From Capitulum mitella (taxonomy: Eukaryota > Arthropoda > Thecostraca > Pollicipedomorpha > Pollicipedidae), in assembly GCA_030062745.1 (NCBI GenBank), contig CP099842.1, positions 11,229,838 through 11,293,837 on the forward strand: DNA of 64,000 bases, read 5' to 3'. Position 1 is the first letter of the stretch, and every line of letters starts with the position of its first letter. The notes beneath the pieces were generated by a model, which saw nothing but the letters and a program-made list of their open reading frames with translations, was not told where the DNA came from and did no database searches. Below, in pieces: positions 45,906 to 57,200 of this stretch. The translations under genes and the position numbers were made by a program.

Positions 45906-48367
45906 CACCTGGAAAATTGTGTTACCAGGTATATCAGATACTGTAGTTGTTGACATTTATTGATAATCAGAGTACCGGCTAGTCAACAACAGGCATAAAC
46001 GTCAAGGAGGCCGTTAAACATCCCGTTTACCCCACATCGCATGTGACACAGGCATATCAGACAACCCCTTGGTAATCCTCAAACATATGGCACATGACAT
46101 AACACGACATATTATCTAAGCATATAAACAGCAGCAAAGTGTCAAACATATACCAACACATCTTATGAATCTATAGATTTGGTAAAGATCTGGTGACAGC
46201 CCGCTGATGATAAATATGCAGAACTGGGAAACTCGTTCACGCACCGAATAGCATTGCATGACAAAATATTGTCTTTTAAACGGCATAAACGTGTAATAAT
46301 ACAGCCAGCAAATGACAGCGGTGCATATTTTTTTGCAAATGCCGACAACACCTATTTGTGGAAGGTGGAATTTAAATAAACGCATGTGGATTATTCTTAC
46401 AAATGTAAGGCTCCTGATAACCCTCTGAGAAAGAAAGGGAGAGAACACATTGTCATTGAGCTAGTAAGCGACTAAGTGGGGGAGTAATGGGAATGCCAAT
46501 GAATAAGCAAAACATTAAAAATACCGTAATAGTATTAATTCACCATATTTCCTTTGTACTTAAAAAATAGTTTTATCAAGTGGTTGACGGGCACATTGGA
46601 CATTTTACGAGTATGACGGTTTTTCAGGGACTCAGTGCTGCATTGTACGCAAATCTTTCTTCAGTTCTATATTTTAACGAATTCCCGTGGAATTATTCCA
46701 GAAATAACGATAGTCTTTAATGTGCGTAAGCATCGCTTTTACTTATGTTCAAAACATCCGACGCCCTGAGACAGTTATTTTAAATTACAGGTACATCATA
46801 TTTTTAATACGAAATTGAGCAACAATGTGTGCAGATTTACTATCCCACATTTTAATTCCTAAAGTGGAGCCTTCCAGAACAAATCGACCAGGCACCTACC
46901 AAAATTAACACACCATACTCTCAAACTCTGATGAAATTTGGTTCGACTGGTAATCTGTGGCCGACATTTCATATTTTCATTTCTTAGCTCGGTCGTACAA
47001 GCGGCATTTTTTGCTAGAGCAATCTGAAATCTTGCGATTTGATCATTTTTTGGCCAAACCCTTGGTGAAATAATGCGAATTTTTCAGTAACCAATGGGCA
47101 CATTTTCAAAAAATGAGCATGGTTGAAATGCTGCATCTTTTTACCATTCGTATTTTCCGGAATGTAATTTGCTTTTTATTTGACCCTGAAACCCATTTGA
47201 AGGTGAGATTTTGAAGGTGTGGTCAGTGATTCCCATTGAAATTTATCACAAGCAAAATATCCTCCAAAGAATTCCCATTTGCTTTAAATCGAGAAAAGTT
47301 TCCCGTTGTAGTTTTTAATGCTACAAAATGCACTTCAAATGCACGATGCTTTTACCGAAAACGTCCTTGTCGGGAATGTCCGACCTGGACCGGCAAAACG
47401 TAGTCTGAACAATCTGCGAAAGCAGTTTTGAACACCCAAGGTCTTTGTTTTCTTTCCTGTGTTGTTTTTTTTACCACAAATTCCGTAATCTCATTATATT
47501 TATTGTCATCTGCCGTCCCCCTGCGAAGATGTAGTTAATTTTTTTCCCACGATAGATGGCCGTTCCGCATGGCCTTGGCCCACATTACACGCCAGGTGGA
47601 AGTGTGCGGGGGGGGGGCGGTAAGGCGTTAAAACTCAGTTTACTCGAACAGTGATCCGTCGCGGACTCCACCGACGCGGACTCGACGGACAAACGGAATG
47701 ATGCCACCCAGATTTCGATGACGTGACACCTCGGTGGACTCGACCGAAAATACCGTCAGCTAACGGTAAGTCTAAAAATTTATGGTTGCTCTAGCGCAAA
47801 AACCGCTCGTCAGACGGAGCTAAGAAATGGAAATCTGGCATCTCGGCCAAAGATTACCGCGGACAAAGTTTCGTTACAGTTTGAGACGAGGGTGTATTAC
47901 CCCCTGGTCGATCTCGCGTGGAACGCCCCAAAGGCGATACTGTTCTCTGCATTCCCTGGCATCACTCAGTGATTATGTGCTCACTGCTGTAGAGTGTTCC
48001 TGCTGCTGACATCCACGGAAAAGGCAGGCACGATAGTTGCGGAACGCAGATCACTTGGCCTACGTTTAACAAACAAGGCTGGACTCATACATTCTGGGTG
48101 TTTAACGTAGAATGAGGTATCTTTGCAACTCATTTATGGATTCCTTTGGAGACAATATTATGCGATGCAGACAACTCAGCCGTATTTCAGGTACCAGCTT
48201 TCGATTCTGTATCCACATTTCTCACTTCACGATAGCTAACCTGATATAAAATAACAAGCATTAACACTTCTTTATCACTTAGAATGATTTCCGCGATCAA
48301 ATGAATTTAGTTTCTCATGCTTAGCTGAAGCTGATTACGAGGTATTCTATAGCCGTTTTCATAACGG
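45906..48367. other. Unassigned intergenic sequence
   Basis: About 2.5 kb, AT-rich, no gene. Phrases near 46920-46945 (CTGATGAAATTTGGTTCGAC) resemble wording in family B interiors but no ends were found. A G-run (47609-47619) sits in GTGCGGGGGGGGGGCGGTAA, and CGCGGACTC is repeated near 47660-47685. Confidence 0.35.
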
Positions 48368-49581
48368 TTAACTCGCGCACGACCTTCGGTCGGTTACGAC
48401 CATGCCCGACTGGAGGGCAGTTGGCCGCCCCCTCTAACTCACGAACGGCTGGTCGCACAATAAAAACAAGCATACCGTTGGAAAGCTTGTGACGAATAGA
48501 GCTCGAAACTGGCCTCATTTTTAGTTTTAGATAATATGTAAGCAATTTACGTCCGACATGTTTTCTCATAGCCGACTGCATGAGACCGAGAGATAGCCTG
48601 AATCTCAAGGGCTGTGACTAATAACGCATAGGTAAAGGCACCAGCGCACAAGTAAAGGTCCGCAAATGCCGATACACATCTAATTTCTCGGATTTGTTCA
48701 ATACATACGCCGAAACGTTGAGTTAAAGACACGACAATTTTCGCGCCGGCTGTCGGCGTGCGCCGCAGCCGTACTCAGTAAGAAATTAACGGGAACTAAT
48801 TTTAGCGTCTCTTTATTTTCGCGAAAAAACTATCCATGTCCATTTTATTGATCTTAGTGGTTCTTGTGATAGTTTTTAATGCTTAAATTTTGGAAAAATT
48901 CATTAGTTACCAATCTACACAACTGGTGGAGCTTTGTTCGCGAGAGTCTGTTTATTTCCAAAATATGTAATTTCTTAAACTTTTTGAGGTTCTTGGTATT
49001 ACTTACGTCTGTGCAACCCAGTTCCGCCATTTTCTACCCATTCTGAGTAATTCATCGTTGACTTTGACGGTGGTACATTTTGGCTCACTACAGTTATTCG
49101 TGACCTGACCTCAGGTCAATGGATGAAAGTCATTGATACTTTGCCCTGTGACGGTAACTAGATGTCTGCTTCACTCCACACTAAAAATGTGATGAAATAT
49201 TCCGTCAATTTCCGAAAAAACGACATGGCTTAAAAATGGGCTTGACCTTAGGTGAATGACCCGGAAGATTCCGAGAAATCTGAGATTGGAGATTTGGTGC
49301 ATCTATCAAGATCACTCTTTCCTGAAAATATCACTGTGATATCTTGTTTTTGGAAAAAGTTACAGGTCGCTAAATTTTTTTGGACATAGATCTGTTTGAC
49401 CTGACCCAGATCAGGCACTTGACCTAACCTGAGGTTGAGACTTTGACACAGGGTGTAAAAATGATGAAGCAAAAGGTATACATAGTTTCGCGACGCTGTG
49501 TTTGTTCGTTCTTTTGCAATCCTAGGAAAAACCTCAGGGGGCGGTCAACTGCCCCCCCCCCTCCAGTCGGGGACGGGTTGA
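48368..49581 (+). mobile_element. TTAA-type element, family A, copy A2
   Basis: The left end is TTAACTCGCGCACGACCTTC (TTAA 48368-48371). The right end has GGGGGCGGTCAACTGCCCCC (49536-49555) and CCAGTCGGGGACGGGTTGA, so the target copies are TTAA and TTGA. The left hairpin (48413-48432) is GAGGGCAGTTGGCCGCCCCC. The interior matches A1 closely, including TCATTGATACTTTGCCC and GATGTCTGCTTCACTCCACA. The receptor-like hexamers cluster at 49397-49437. The body is 1206 bp and non-coding. Confidence 0.75.
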
Positions 49582-49960
49582 GCTTTATGTGATGCCATAT
49601 GTCCCCCTCAATTTTTGCAGTTTTTTCAAGAGAGTCCAGTCCCCAAGACTTCGAAAGCGTCGTCGACCTCTGCAAGTCTCGTTTGTATGTGGAAATCAAC
49701 CTGGACAATGTTGTCTTACCGCTTACATGAATTATACCTTGCACCAAAATGCTCGTCCAAAAAGTGTCGGCAAATGAGCCACCAGTTTTGTCTATCTACG
49801 AGGAAAAATAGGGATCCGCAGTGTTGATTGCCTAAGTGTGGTTAAATAGAGATCTGCAGTGTTGATTGCCCGAACTTGTTAGAACTGTTAGTGAGGATCC
49901 CTAAGATAATGACAACGGGAGTCAGATGGTGGCTCTGTGAGTCACGAGGGCGGCTCTGGT

Positions 49961-50062
49961 AGTCAGAGGGCGGTGTCTCTCTGCTGCAGATGGGAGTCAG
50001 AGTGCGGCCCTCCTCTCCTCTGCTGCAGACGGCAGTCAGAGGGCGATCTTCGTCTGCTGCAG
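49961..50062. repeat. ~35-40-bp repeat spanning the channel gene's stop codon
   Basis: AGTCAGAGGGCGG followed by CTCTGCTGCAGATGGG occurs about three times with slightly different lengths. The last unit encodes the final residues (LQQTKIAL) and stop of the DEG/ENaC gene on the minus strand, so the C-terminus may have been set by repeat expansion or may vary between individuals. Confidence 0.6.
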
Positions 50063-50440
50063 GGCGCCGTCCGCCGCCGCCTTCGGGCCGCCGCTGACGA
50101 CACGCACCAGGTGTGGCGCCGACTCGCCGGCCCGCGACGGTGGCGACGCGTAGCGGGCGGGTGGCGGTGGCGGCTGCGGCGGCGCCACCTTGGCGGGCCG
50201 GCGTCGACGGAGCCCGCGGACCCGCGCGCGCACCACCAGCAGCAGCGCCTCGGTGCTCTGCACGATGCTGATGACGGAGACGCCCAGCAGCAGGCTCATG
50301 TTGCCGCCCACGTCCGAGATCAGCCCGCTGAGGCCGTAGGTGACCTCCTCGGTGGAGAGCTCGATCTGGTACGGCCAGCGGGCCAGCAGCTTGCACTTGC
50401 CGGAGCGCGCCATGCCGGCCACGTTCTGGGACGAGCTCAC
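50036..50440 (-). CDS. DEG/ENaC channel, exon 3 (TM2 and C-terminus)
   Basis: Last exon: an acceptor (CCTTCTGACGTCAG, AG at 50442-50441) precedes VSSSQNVAGMARSG, and the exon ends at TGA 50038-50036. It encodes residues 309-442: the palm strand before TM2 (PYQIELSTEEVTYGLSGLIS), DVGGNMSLLLGVSVISIVQ (TM2, about 344-378) and a cytosolic tail rich in arginine, then proline. The GVS triplet (361-363) is the GxS selectivity-filter motif that marks DEG/ENaC pores. Where most family members have a glutamate eight residues after the filter glycine, this protein has glutamine (Q369), with a glutamate three residues later. Phase joins cleanly to exon 2. The tail is less certain, since a possible donor lies in AAGGTGGCG and the tail overlaps a repeat. 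Confidence 0.85.
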   Translation of the reverse strand: MSSSQNVAGMARSGKCKLLARWPYQIELSTEEVTYGLSGLISDVGGNMSLLLGVSVISIVQSTEALLLVVRARVRGLRRRRPAKVAPPQPPPPPARYASPPSRAGESAPHLVRVVSGGPKAAADGALQQTKIAL

Positions 50441-51014
50441 CTGACGTCAGAAGGAGTGGAAGAACATGTTAACTGCGGCGTGTCATCGCCGACACATGCG
50501 GGTGATCAGTGCGTGTGCAAGAATATAAACTAATGTATGAGCGCAATCTGTTGCATGTTCACGGACGCACCTCTTTATTCATTTACGTAATTACACACAT
50601 ACGTACATTTACTCATAACTGTCCTAAAATATTACACTAACCATGCCCTCCAAATTGTTTTATGCCTCTGATGCTGCTTTCGCAGCACATGCATCACACT
50701 CACTGAAATGGGCGGAGGGGCGCTTTTGTGCCCCCACCTGTTTTTATTCAACATCTCAAGAACAGATCAGGGTTGGTCGCTACTATTTTGTGACATGGAT
50801 AACAACTGGAAAACTCCTAGACTGACGCAAAAAAAAAATCGCAAATCGGCCCGGAAATTGTTGAAGTTTGAAGCATGTCAAACAAACAAAACGACGAAAA
50901 TAAAGGTTGTCGCTGACAAATGGGACTTTTGCGAAAGGCTAGCGTTTTACGTAAGATTACCGTTGGAACATAACCAGCCGACATCATTCGGGCATAAATG
51001 ATGGATGTACCAAG

Positions 51015-51469
51015 ACCAAGGCCAGGGTCAGTAAGGGTCAAGGTCATCAAAGACCAAGGTCAACCAGTTTGTGACCTGATCCAGATTTGTTTTGCAACAT
51101 GTCGGTTTGTATGAAATATGCATTCAAAGACGCTAATAAAACACGTGTGCGCACATTGGTACGCTTACTCGTACATATACAAGGGTCAGTGAAGGTCAGA
51201 GTCGTCAAACGTCAAAGGCAACTGTTTTGCGACATGGTCCATATTTGTTTTGCAACATGTCGATTTCTATAAAATATGCATTCAAAGGCCCTAATAACAA
51301 CACGCTTGCGCGTATTGATACGCTTATATATACTAGGATCAATGCAGGTCGAGGTCGTCAAACGTCTAAGTTAATTATTTTGTGACTTGGTCCAAATTTG
51401 CTTTGCAACATGTCGATTTGTGTGAAACATGCATTAAATGACCCTAATAAAAACACGTTTAGCACATTA

Positions 51470-51470
<1 letters not shown>
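51015..51470. repeat. Three tandem ~160-bp units
   Basis: TTTGCAACATGTCG recurs at 51091, 51249 and 51412, each followed by TATGCATT or CATGCATT, then CCCTAATAA or GCTAATAA and AACACG, and preceded by TTTTGTGAC or TTTTGCGAC. Periods are 158 and 163 bases. Each unit also has a GGTCA-containing stretch. Confidence 0.8.
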
Positions 51471-51578
<108 letters not shown>

Positions 51579-52539
51579 ATTTCTACCCTGTATAGCAATC
51601 AAATCGTGCAATTGGGTCCATTGAAACGAAACAACTTCAGCGCAAACAGTTGACATAAAACTTACTTCGGGTGAAAAACTTGATCCAAGGTCAATGGCCT
51701 CGTTTCACTTCTTTTGACCTTGCGGAGGCTAGTAAACACCAAAAGTGACCAAATGTATCGATTTTGGCCATCTCCATTGAAAATACGCCAAAAGATGTGT
51801 TTAGTGCCCTTATTTACACCCAGTTGACACCAGGATTCCGCGTTACTCGAAATCTGATCCGCCAAAAATGAAAAATGGCCTCATAGATCAATGACCTGAC
51901 ATAACCTCAACCCAACTCCTCAGTCAAGACGTCGAATGAATGGAAATTTTCGTATTCCATGTCTGAACGCTCAAACACGCAGTCTTTTCCCTTTCCTTTC
52001 GAAAAGTCGTATGAAATGGCATGTGCGGCCCGAGGAAGTGCCCAAAGTTGACATTTTCGACCCCGTTTGACCTGGAAGATATTAACTTAGGGTCGTGAAA
52101 ATTGCGCACTATGTAAATCTTTATAGCCCTACCCTACCCTCAAAAACTCATCTCTAATTCTGCTTGTCTTACCGATCAGAGGGGGCACTTTTGTGTCCCC
52201 CCTTGCAGTGCACGTCATATGACAGTATTTGAATGAAATTGCAAATTGCATGGATGGTTAGCTTGCATTAAGGCGTTTTAGGTTTCATTTTCATATCTGA
52301 AAAGAATACATGTGTCTGGTGCCCACCACTTTTGACATCACATCTAAAGAGTTTAACGGAAGTTACAACCTGACCTTGGTTCAAGCACCGTCCAATTTGC
52401 TTCGCCTTCAGCTTTGTTTCTTCACCCCTCTCTCATTTTCTCAATTTTTTCATAGAAAATCTTTAATCTCACGGAGTTTTCTGGTTTAGGAGTCTCTGTA
52501 GTCTCTGTCCTCCTTTTATGGCGCTCCCTTGTCTCCGAA

Positions 52540-53125
52540 AATCCGGGATTCGAGCAAGGGGGGACGATGGGGGTGATCACTCTCCCCTGAAGCCTGGGAA
52601 AGGGCCCTTCTCAGACTCAAACGGGGCCCCGAGGAGGGCTCCGTTTGATTCTTTTCTAACCCCCTTTCAGCTTCACAGGGTGTCTGTGGAAACGTGACGG
52701 GTTCTTGATGCAGTCGGGGGCCTCCAGGAGGGTTCGATGACCTCTGGGATGCAAAGAAGGGCACCTGAAGCTCCCAAAGGGTCCCTGAGGCCACAACAGG
52801 GCCCCAACACGGCCGATTGCTCCTGAGGCCGCCAGAAGGGTCACAGGGCCCCTGAGACGCCCAAGATGAGGACTGAGTCCCTAGGACAGTTTAGTGGCCC
52901 TTGCAATGTCTAAGGGGCCCCGAATGATTTTCACGGATCTGTGTGAAAAGCTGAAGGTTCCTGATTGCGGTCAGAGGGCCTCTGGGAAAGTACCTGAGAC
53001 CCTGAGACGGCAAGATGGCCCCTACGATGGATAGAAGGGAATCTAAGATCCTTCAAGGATCCCTGGGGTCGCAATAGGAGCCCCAACACGGCAAAGGGTC
53101 CGTGACACGGCTAGAAGAGATCCAA
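52540..53125. repeat. Degenerate array R1, copy 2
   Basis: It matches window positions 1-640 in order and orientation (see that entry). It ends where the unit type switches to R2 at about 53130 (CAAGCCCATAGGGGGCCC). Confidence 0.65.
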
Positions 53126-53129
53126 GCCC

Positions 53130-53740
53130 ATAGGGGGCCCTATTGGCCTGTACGGGACCCTCTGCCGGTCTGTACTGTCCCCTGCCAGCTTGTGCGGCCC
53201 CCTGACAGCCTGTAGATGCCTCTTGCCAGCCTGCAGGGGACCCTGCCGGCCTGTAGGGCACCCTGCCAGCCTGTGGAAATTCTGTTGGCCCGTAGGAATT
53301 CCCTATTGGCATATAGGGGGTCCCTGCCGGCCTGCACGGGCCCAATGATGGCCCACAGGGGGCCTCCTGCCGGCCTTTTGGGCCCCTACGGTACTGTAGG
53401 GACCAGCTGCCGGTCTGTAGGGCTTCCTGCCGGCCTGTGGGCCCCCGCCAGCCGTGGGAAGGCCCTGCTGACCCGTGGAGGGACCCTCTACTGTTCCATG
53501 GGGCCCTGTCAGCCTGCAAGGTCGAGTCGGAATGGATCCCCTGCTTGCCCGTAGCTGTCCCCTGTCGGCATGAAGGGGCTCCTGCTGACATGCAGGGGTC
53601 CTTGCCGCCGCCTGTAGGACCCCCTGCCTGTCTATGGAGGGGCTCGCTTACGGCCTGTAAGAAATCCCCGATGGCGTTTAGAGGAGGCCGCTAACGGCCT
53701 GCAGAGGGGCCCCCTGACAGCTGTGGAGGCCCCCAGTGAA
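53130..53740. repeat. Degenerate ~30-bp array R2, copy 2 (inverse)
   Basis: About twenty units around CCCTGCCGGCCTGTAGGG, the inverse of the units at 4371-5010. The minus strand stays open for 182 codons (53591-53043) with a ~10-residue pattern such as GRQEALQTGSW and RPAGSPAGWQEAS. The period near 30 explains that. A direct junction with R1 at 53130 shows the two unit types are parts of one larger repeat. Confidence 0.65.
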
Positions 53741-54184
53741 AACTTGTTTTTGGTGCGATCATCGACAATCAGGGAAGATTGTCGGTTGCAGGTTATAATG
53801 GTTGTTGATGCTGGTTGCAGCTAATGATGTTCAGCAACGGCAAACGTCCATTGTCGTAAAATTTTTATTGGCTGTTTTTATTCAGGGGCCCACTCATGGG
53901 ATACGGTCTCACAACTGGTCACACACACCCCTCCCCTACCCCTCCCAGAATTCTGAACCGGTTATACCTTTCTGCGAGCCTTTTGTGAAATGCCATGTTA
54001 ATATCTTTGTCTGGGGGGCCCACATGAAATGAAGGAGACTCACCGCTGGGCGAGGATCATCCGAAATTTTGGGCTGGCTGCGCCCCTGCCTCCCAAGTGT
54101 GTTAGGTGAGCTTCTGGCATAGAAAAGGTCCGCCTGAAACTGCGAGGGAGTCCCCTAAAGCGCCAATAAAGGCTAATGATATGG

Positions 54185-55407
54185 TTAACCCTATTCCCGG
54201 AGGGCTAGACGGTATGGCCGATTCCCGGCAGGGGGGGGGCGGATTCGGCCCCCCCCTGAGATCTCGAAAACTACTTATCCGATTTCATCGCAACAAACGG
54301 CAATCGATTTGCCGTGACGTGAACTACATTTTTATAAAAAGAAATTTTCAAAATTTTGAAATTTGTGGATACAGGGGGGCAAAAATGTCAAAATGGGGGG
54401 TACTTTTTGACTTCTTGACATAACTCCGTTGTTTATGGACCGATTTCGATGAAACTGACATGAATCGAGAGATTATGGATAGGGCTTTTACCATGGGTAT
54501 GCAAATTTGAAATTTTGAGAAAATTCATGGGCGTTCACAGGGTTTTAAAAATGGGGGGATTAGTTTTCTAATAACGGAATGAACAAAAGAGGCCAAAACA
54601 CTTTTTTAGCTTCTGCTAGTCATATTATGCTAAAGAAGTACAAATCGCATTACAATGTTTGTATAATGTTAGCATAGGCGGTGCCAGGGACATAAAAAAG
54701 GGGGAACTGTCATGGTCCCACGTTCTTCAGATCAACTTGTGACCTTTGACCTTAAATGACCTCCGGTGACCTTGGGGTCACCTGGAATGATGTCGTGTGC
54801 ATTTAATATTATCTGTAAACGTTTTTAATTGATTGAATTCACTCTATTCCAAAAAATTCATTTTTTGGCTTTTGCGATATCGGGTACGCGCACTGACATT
54901 TTAGGTCATAGCTCCGTGACCCGACCTGATATCAAGCTGAAACTTGCTACACAAGTAGAGGGCACCTTGTTACGTCATATTTATTCCGGGTTTGGCATTT
55001 GAAAAAACGGCGCCGAAATTATTGCGAAAAAAACAAATTTTGACTTTTGACCTTGACCTGACCTTGTAAAGTGACCTCAGATAAACAAAATTACATATGC
55101 ACATTGCCCAACTATTTAACTATACATTCATATAAAGTTTTAAGTTCTATCTTAAAAACTCTGTTTTTGGCAGACATTTTCCTTTTACCCTCAACATGGC
55201 CAAAAATGACCTGAGGTGCCTCCCAGAAACGTTGCCTGGCTCCGCCCCTGAGCAAAATAGAATTTCGAAATTTTGTCACGGCGCGTAGAAGGAATAGCTA
55301 GGAAAAGTGACCAAGTTTCGTGAAGCTGCGTTAAAAAGCCTGGAATTGGCAAGCAAAAAACCCGAGGGGGGGGCGGATTCCGCCCCCCCTGCCGGGAATA
55401 GGGTTAA
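54185..55407 (+). mobile_element. TTAA-type non-autonomous element, family B, copy B1
   Basis: TTAA at both edges (54185-54188, 55404-55407). The left end is CCCTATTCCCGGAGGGCTAG; after a partial duplication, CCCGGCAGGGGGG begins a hairpin with core GGCGGATTCGGCC (54231-54257). The right end is GGGGGGGGCGGATTCCGCCC (from 55366), TGCCGGGAATAGGG, the inverse of the left end without the duplication. The body is 1215 bp. TTAA duplication plus a CCCT start is the piggyBac pattern. The interior has TGACCTTTGACCTTAAATGA (DR1 spacing) followed by two more half-sites at 54741-54775, and TTGACCTTGACCTGACCTTG near 55047. No protein is encoded. Confidence 0.85.
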
Positions 55408-55831
55408 AGGGGCCTTAAGACCACCAAATATACTCCATGTAACAGAGGAAGACCCCTGATACAGTCATGGAAACTACCGGAAACGTTCAGGAGGCCCATG
55501 ACATTGCACAGGGGCACTTAAATCTCAAAAAAGTCCTCTTTAACCTGCCAGAGGGCCTCTGAGACGGCAAAACTGTCCCCTAGAGACGACAAGAGGGGAG
55601 TCTAAGACAACAAGGGTCCACTGAGACGAACAGAGGGGCCTTTTCCACTACTAACCCTTGTGACGTCCAGATGGCTGCTGACACGGCCAAAGAACCTATA
55701 GCATTGCTAGAGGCGCCTCTGTCACGACAGAGAAAGACTAATAGAGGGCCTTTGCTACTGCTTGAGGGGCTTCTAAGACGGTGAAAATTCGTCACGGATT
55801 TGGCAAATTGCAGGAGGGAGCCCGAGATGGC
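55408..55831. repeat. R1-type degenerate array between B elements
   Basis: Units such as CTCTGAGACGGCAAAACTG and CCACTGAGACGAACAGAGGG recur every ~30 bases. The two family B elements interrupted a once continuous array (52540 to about 57200). Confidence 0.6.
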
Positions 55832-57039
55832 TTAACCCTATTTCGGGAGGGCTAGACGGTATGGCCGATTCCCGGCAGGGGGAGGGACGGAATCGGCCCC
55901 CTGAGATCTCGAAAACTACTCGTCCGATGTCATCGCAACAAACGGCAATCGATTTGTCATGACGTAAACTACATTTTTATAAAAAGAAGCTTCCAAAATT
56001 TCGAAAGGGGTGAATACAGGGGAGTCAAAATGTGGAATATTTTTGAACTTGTTATAACTCTCTTGTTTATGGACCGATTTTGATGAAATTGGCATGAATC
56101 GAGAGGATATGAATGGGACTTTTGCCGTTGGTCCACACATTTGAAGTTTTGAGAAAATTCGTAGGCGTTCACAGAGTTTCAAAAAAGGAAGGTTAGTTTT
56201 TTTCAAAAACTGAAATAACAAAAAAGTTTGAAATAACTTTTTACTTTCTGTTAGTCATGTTATGCTGAAGAGGTACAAATGGTATTGCAATGTTTGTAAA
56301 ATGTTAGCAAAGACGGTGCCAGGGACATGAAAAAGGGGAACCGTCATGGTCACATATTCTTCAGGTCATCTTACGGCCTTTGACCTTAAATGATCTCCAC
56401 TGACCTAAGAATCGCTTAAAACGATCTTGCGTGCATTTCATATGGTTTGAAAACGTTTCCAATCATTTCAATCCAATCTATTCCTAAAATTCCATTTCAC
56501 GGCTGTTGCGATAAATGGTACGCGCACTTACATTTTAGGTCATAGCTTCGAGACCCAACCTGATATCAAGCTGAAACCTATTATACAAGTAGGAGGCACT
56601 CTTCCATATTATATGTATTCCAAGTTTGGCATTTGAAAAGGCAGCGCAAAAATTATTACTATAAAACATATTTTTGACTTTTGACCTTGACCTGATCTTG
56701 TGAAGTGACCTGAGATAAACGAAATTGGATCTGTATGTTGCCCAACCATTTACCTATACATCCACATAAAGTTTTAAGTTCTATCTTAAAACCGCCATTT
56801 TTGGAAGACATTTTCGTTTTACCCTCAACAGGGCCCAAAAAGGCCTGAGGTGCCTCCCAAAAAGGTTACCTGGCTCCGCCCCTGAGCAAAATAGAATTTT
56901 AAAAATTTGTAAAGTACGTGAAAACGTGTCTGGAAAAAGTGACCAAGTTTCATGGAACTGCGTCAAAAACCCTGCAACTGGTAAATAAAAAACCCAAAGA
57001 GGGTGGATTCAGCCGCCCCTGCCGGGAATAGGGTTAAGG
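55832..57039 (+). mobile_element. TTAA-type non-autonomous element, family B, copy B2
   Basis: TTAA at 55832-55835 and 57036-57039; body 1200 bp. The left end is CCCTATTTCGGGAGGGCTAG with the same ~28-base partial duplication as B1, and the right end is GCCGGGAATAGGG. It aligns with B1 throughout (shared CGATTTTGATGAAATTGGCA, TTTGACCTTAAATGA). The hairpins have decayed here (GGGGGAGGGACGGAATCGGC at left, GAGGGTGGATTCAGCCGCCC at right), and several receptor-like hexamers are mutated. It is probably older than B1. Confidence 0.82.
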
Positions 57040-57200
57040 ATCCTTGAAACTGCCAAATGGTTCCATGACACTACCTGAAGTGTTCCTGAAACTGCCAAAT
57101 GAGCGTCTGAGACGTCCCGAGGAAAACGTGAAACTGTAAAGGAAACTTTAGACCACTTGAGGTTCCTGACTCGGCAGACGGACCGATACCACCAAAAAGC
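57040..57200. repeat. R1-type array remnant
   Basis: CTTGAAACTGCCAAATGGTT, CTGAAACTGCCAAATGAGCG and CTGAGACGTCC are R1-like units that continue the array after element B2. Confidence 0.5.

Noticed and set aside
53043-53591. Minus-strand 182-codon frame with ~10-residue repeats
   Set aside because: It lies wholly in the R2 array, whose ~30-base unit keeps frames open. The matching array at 4371-5010 shows the same artefact with different residues.
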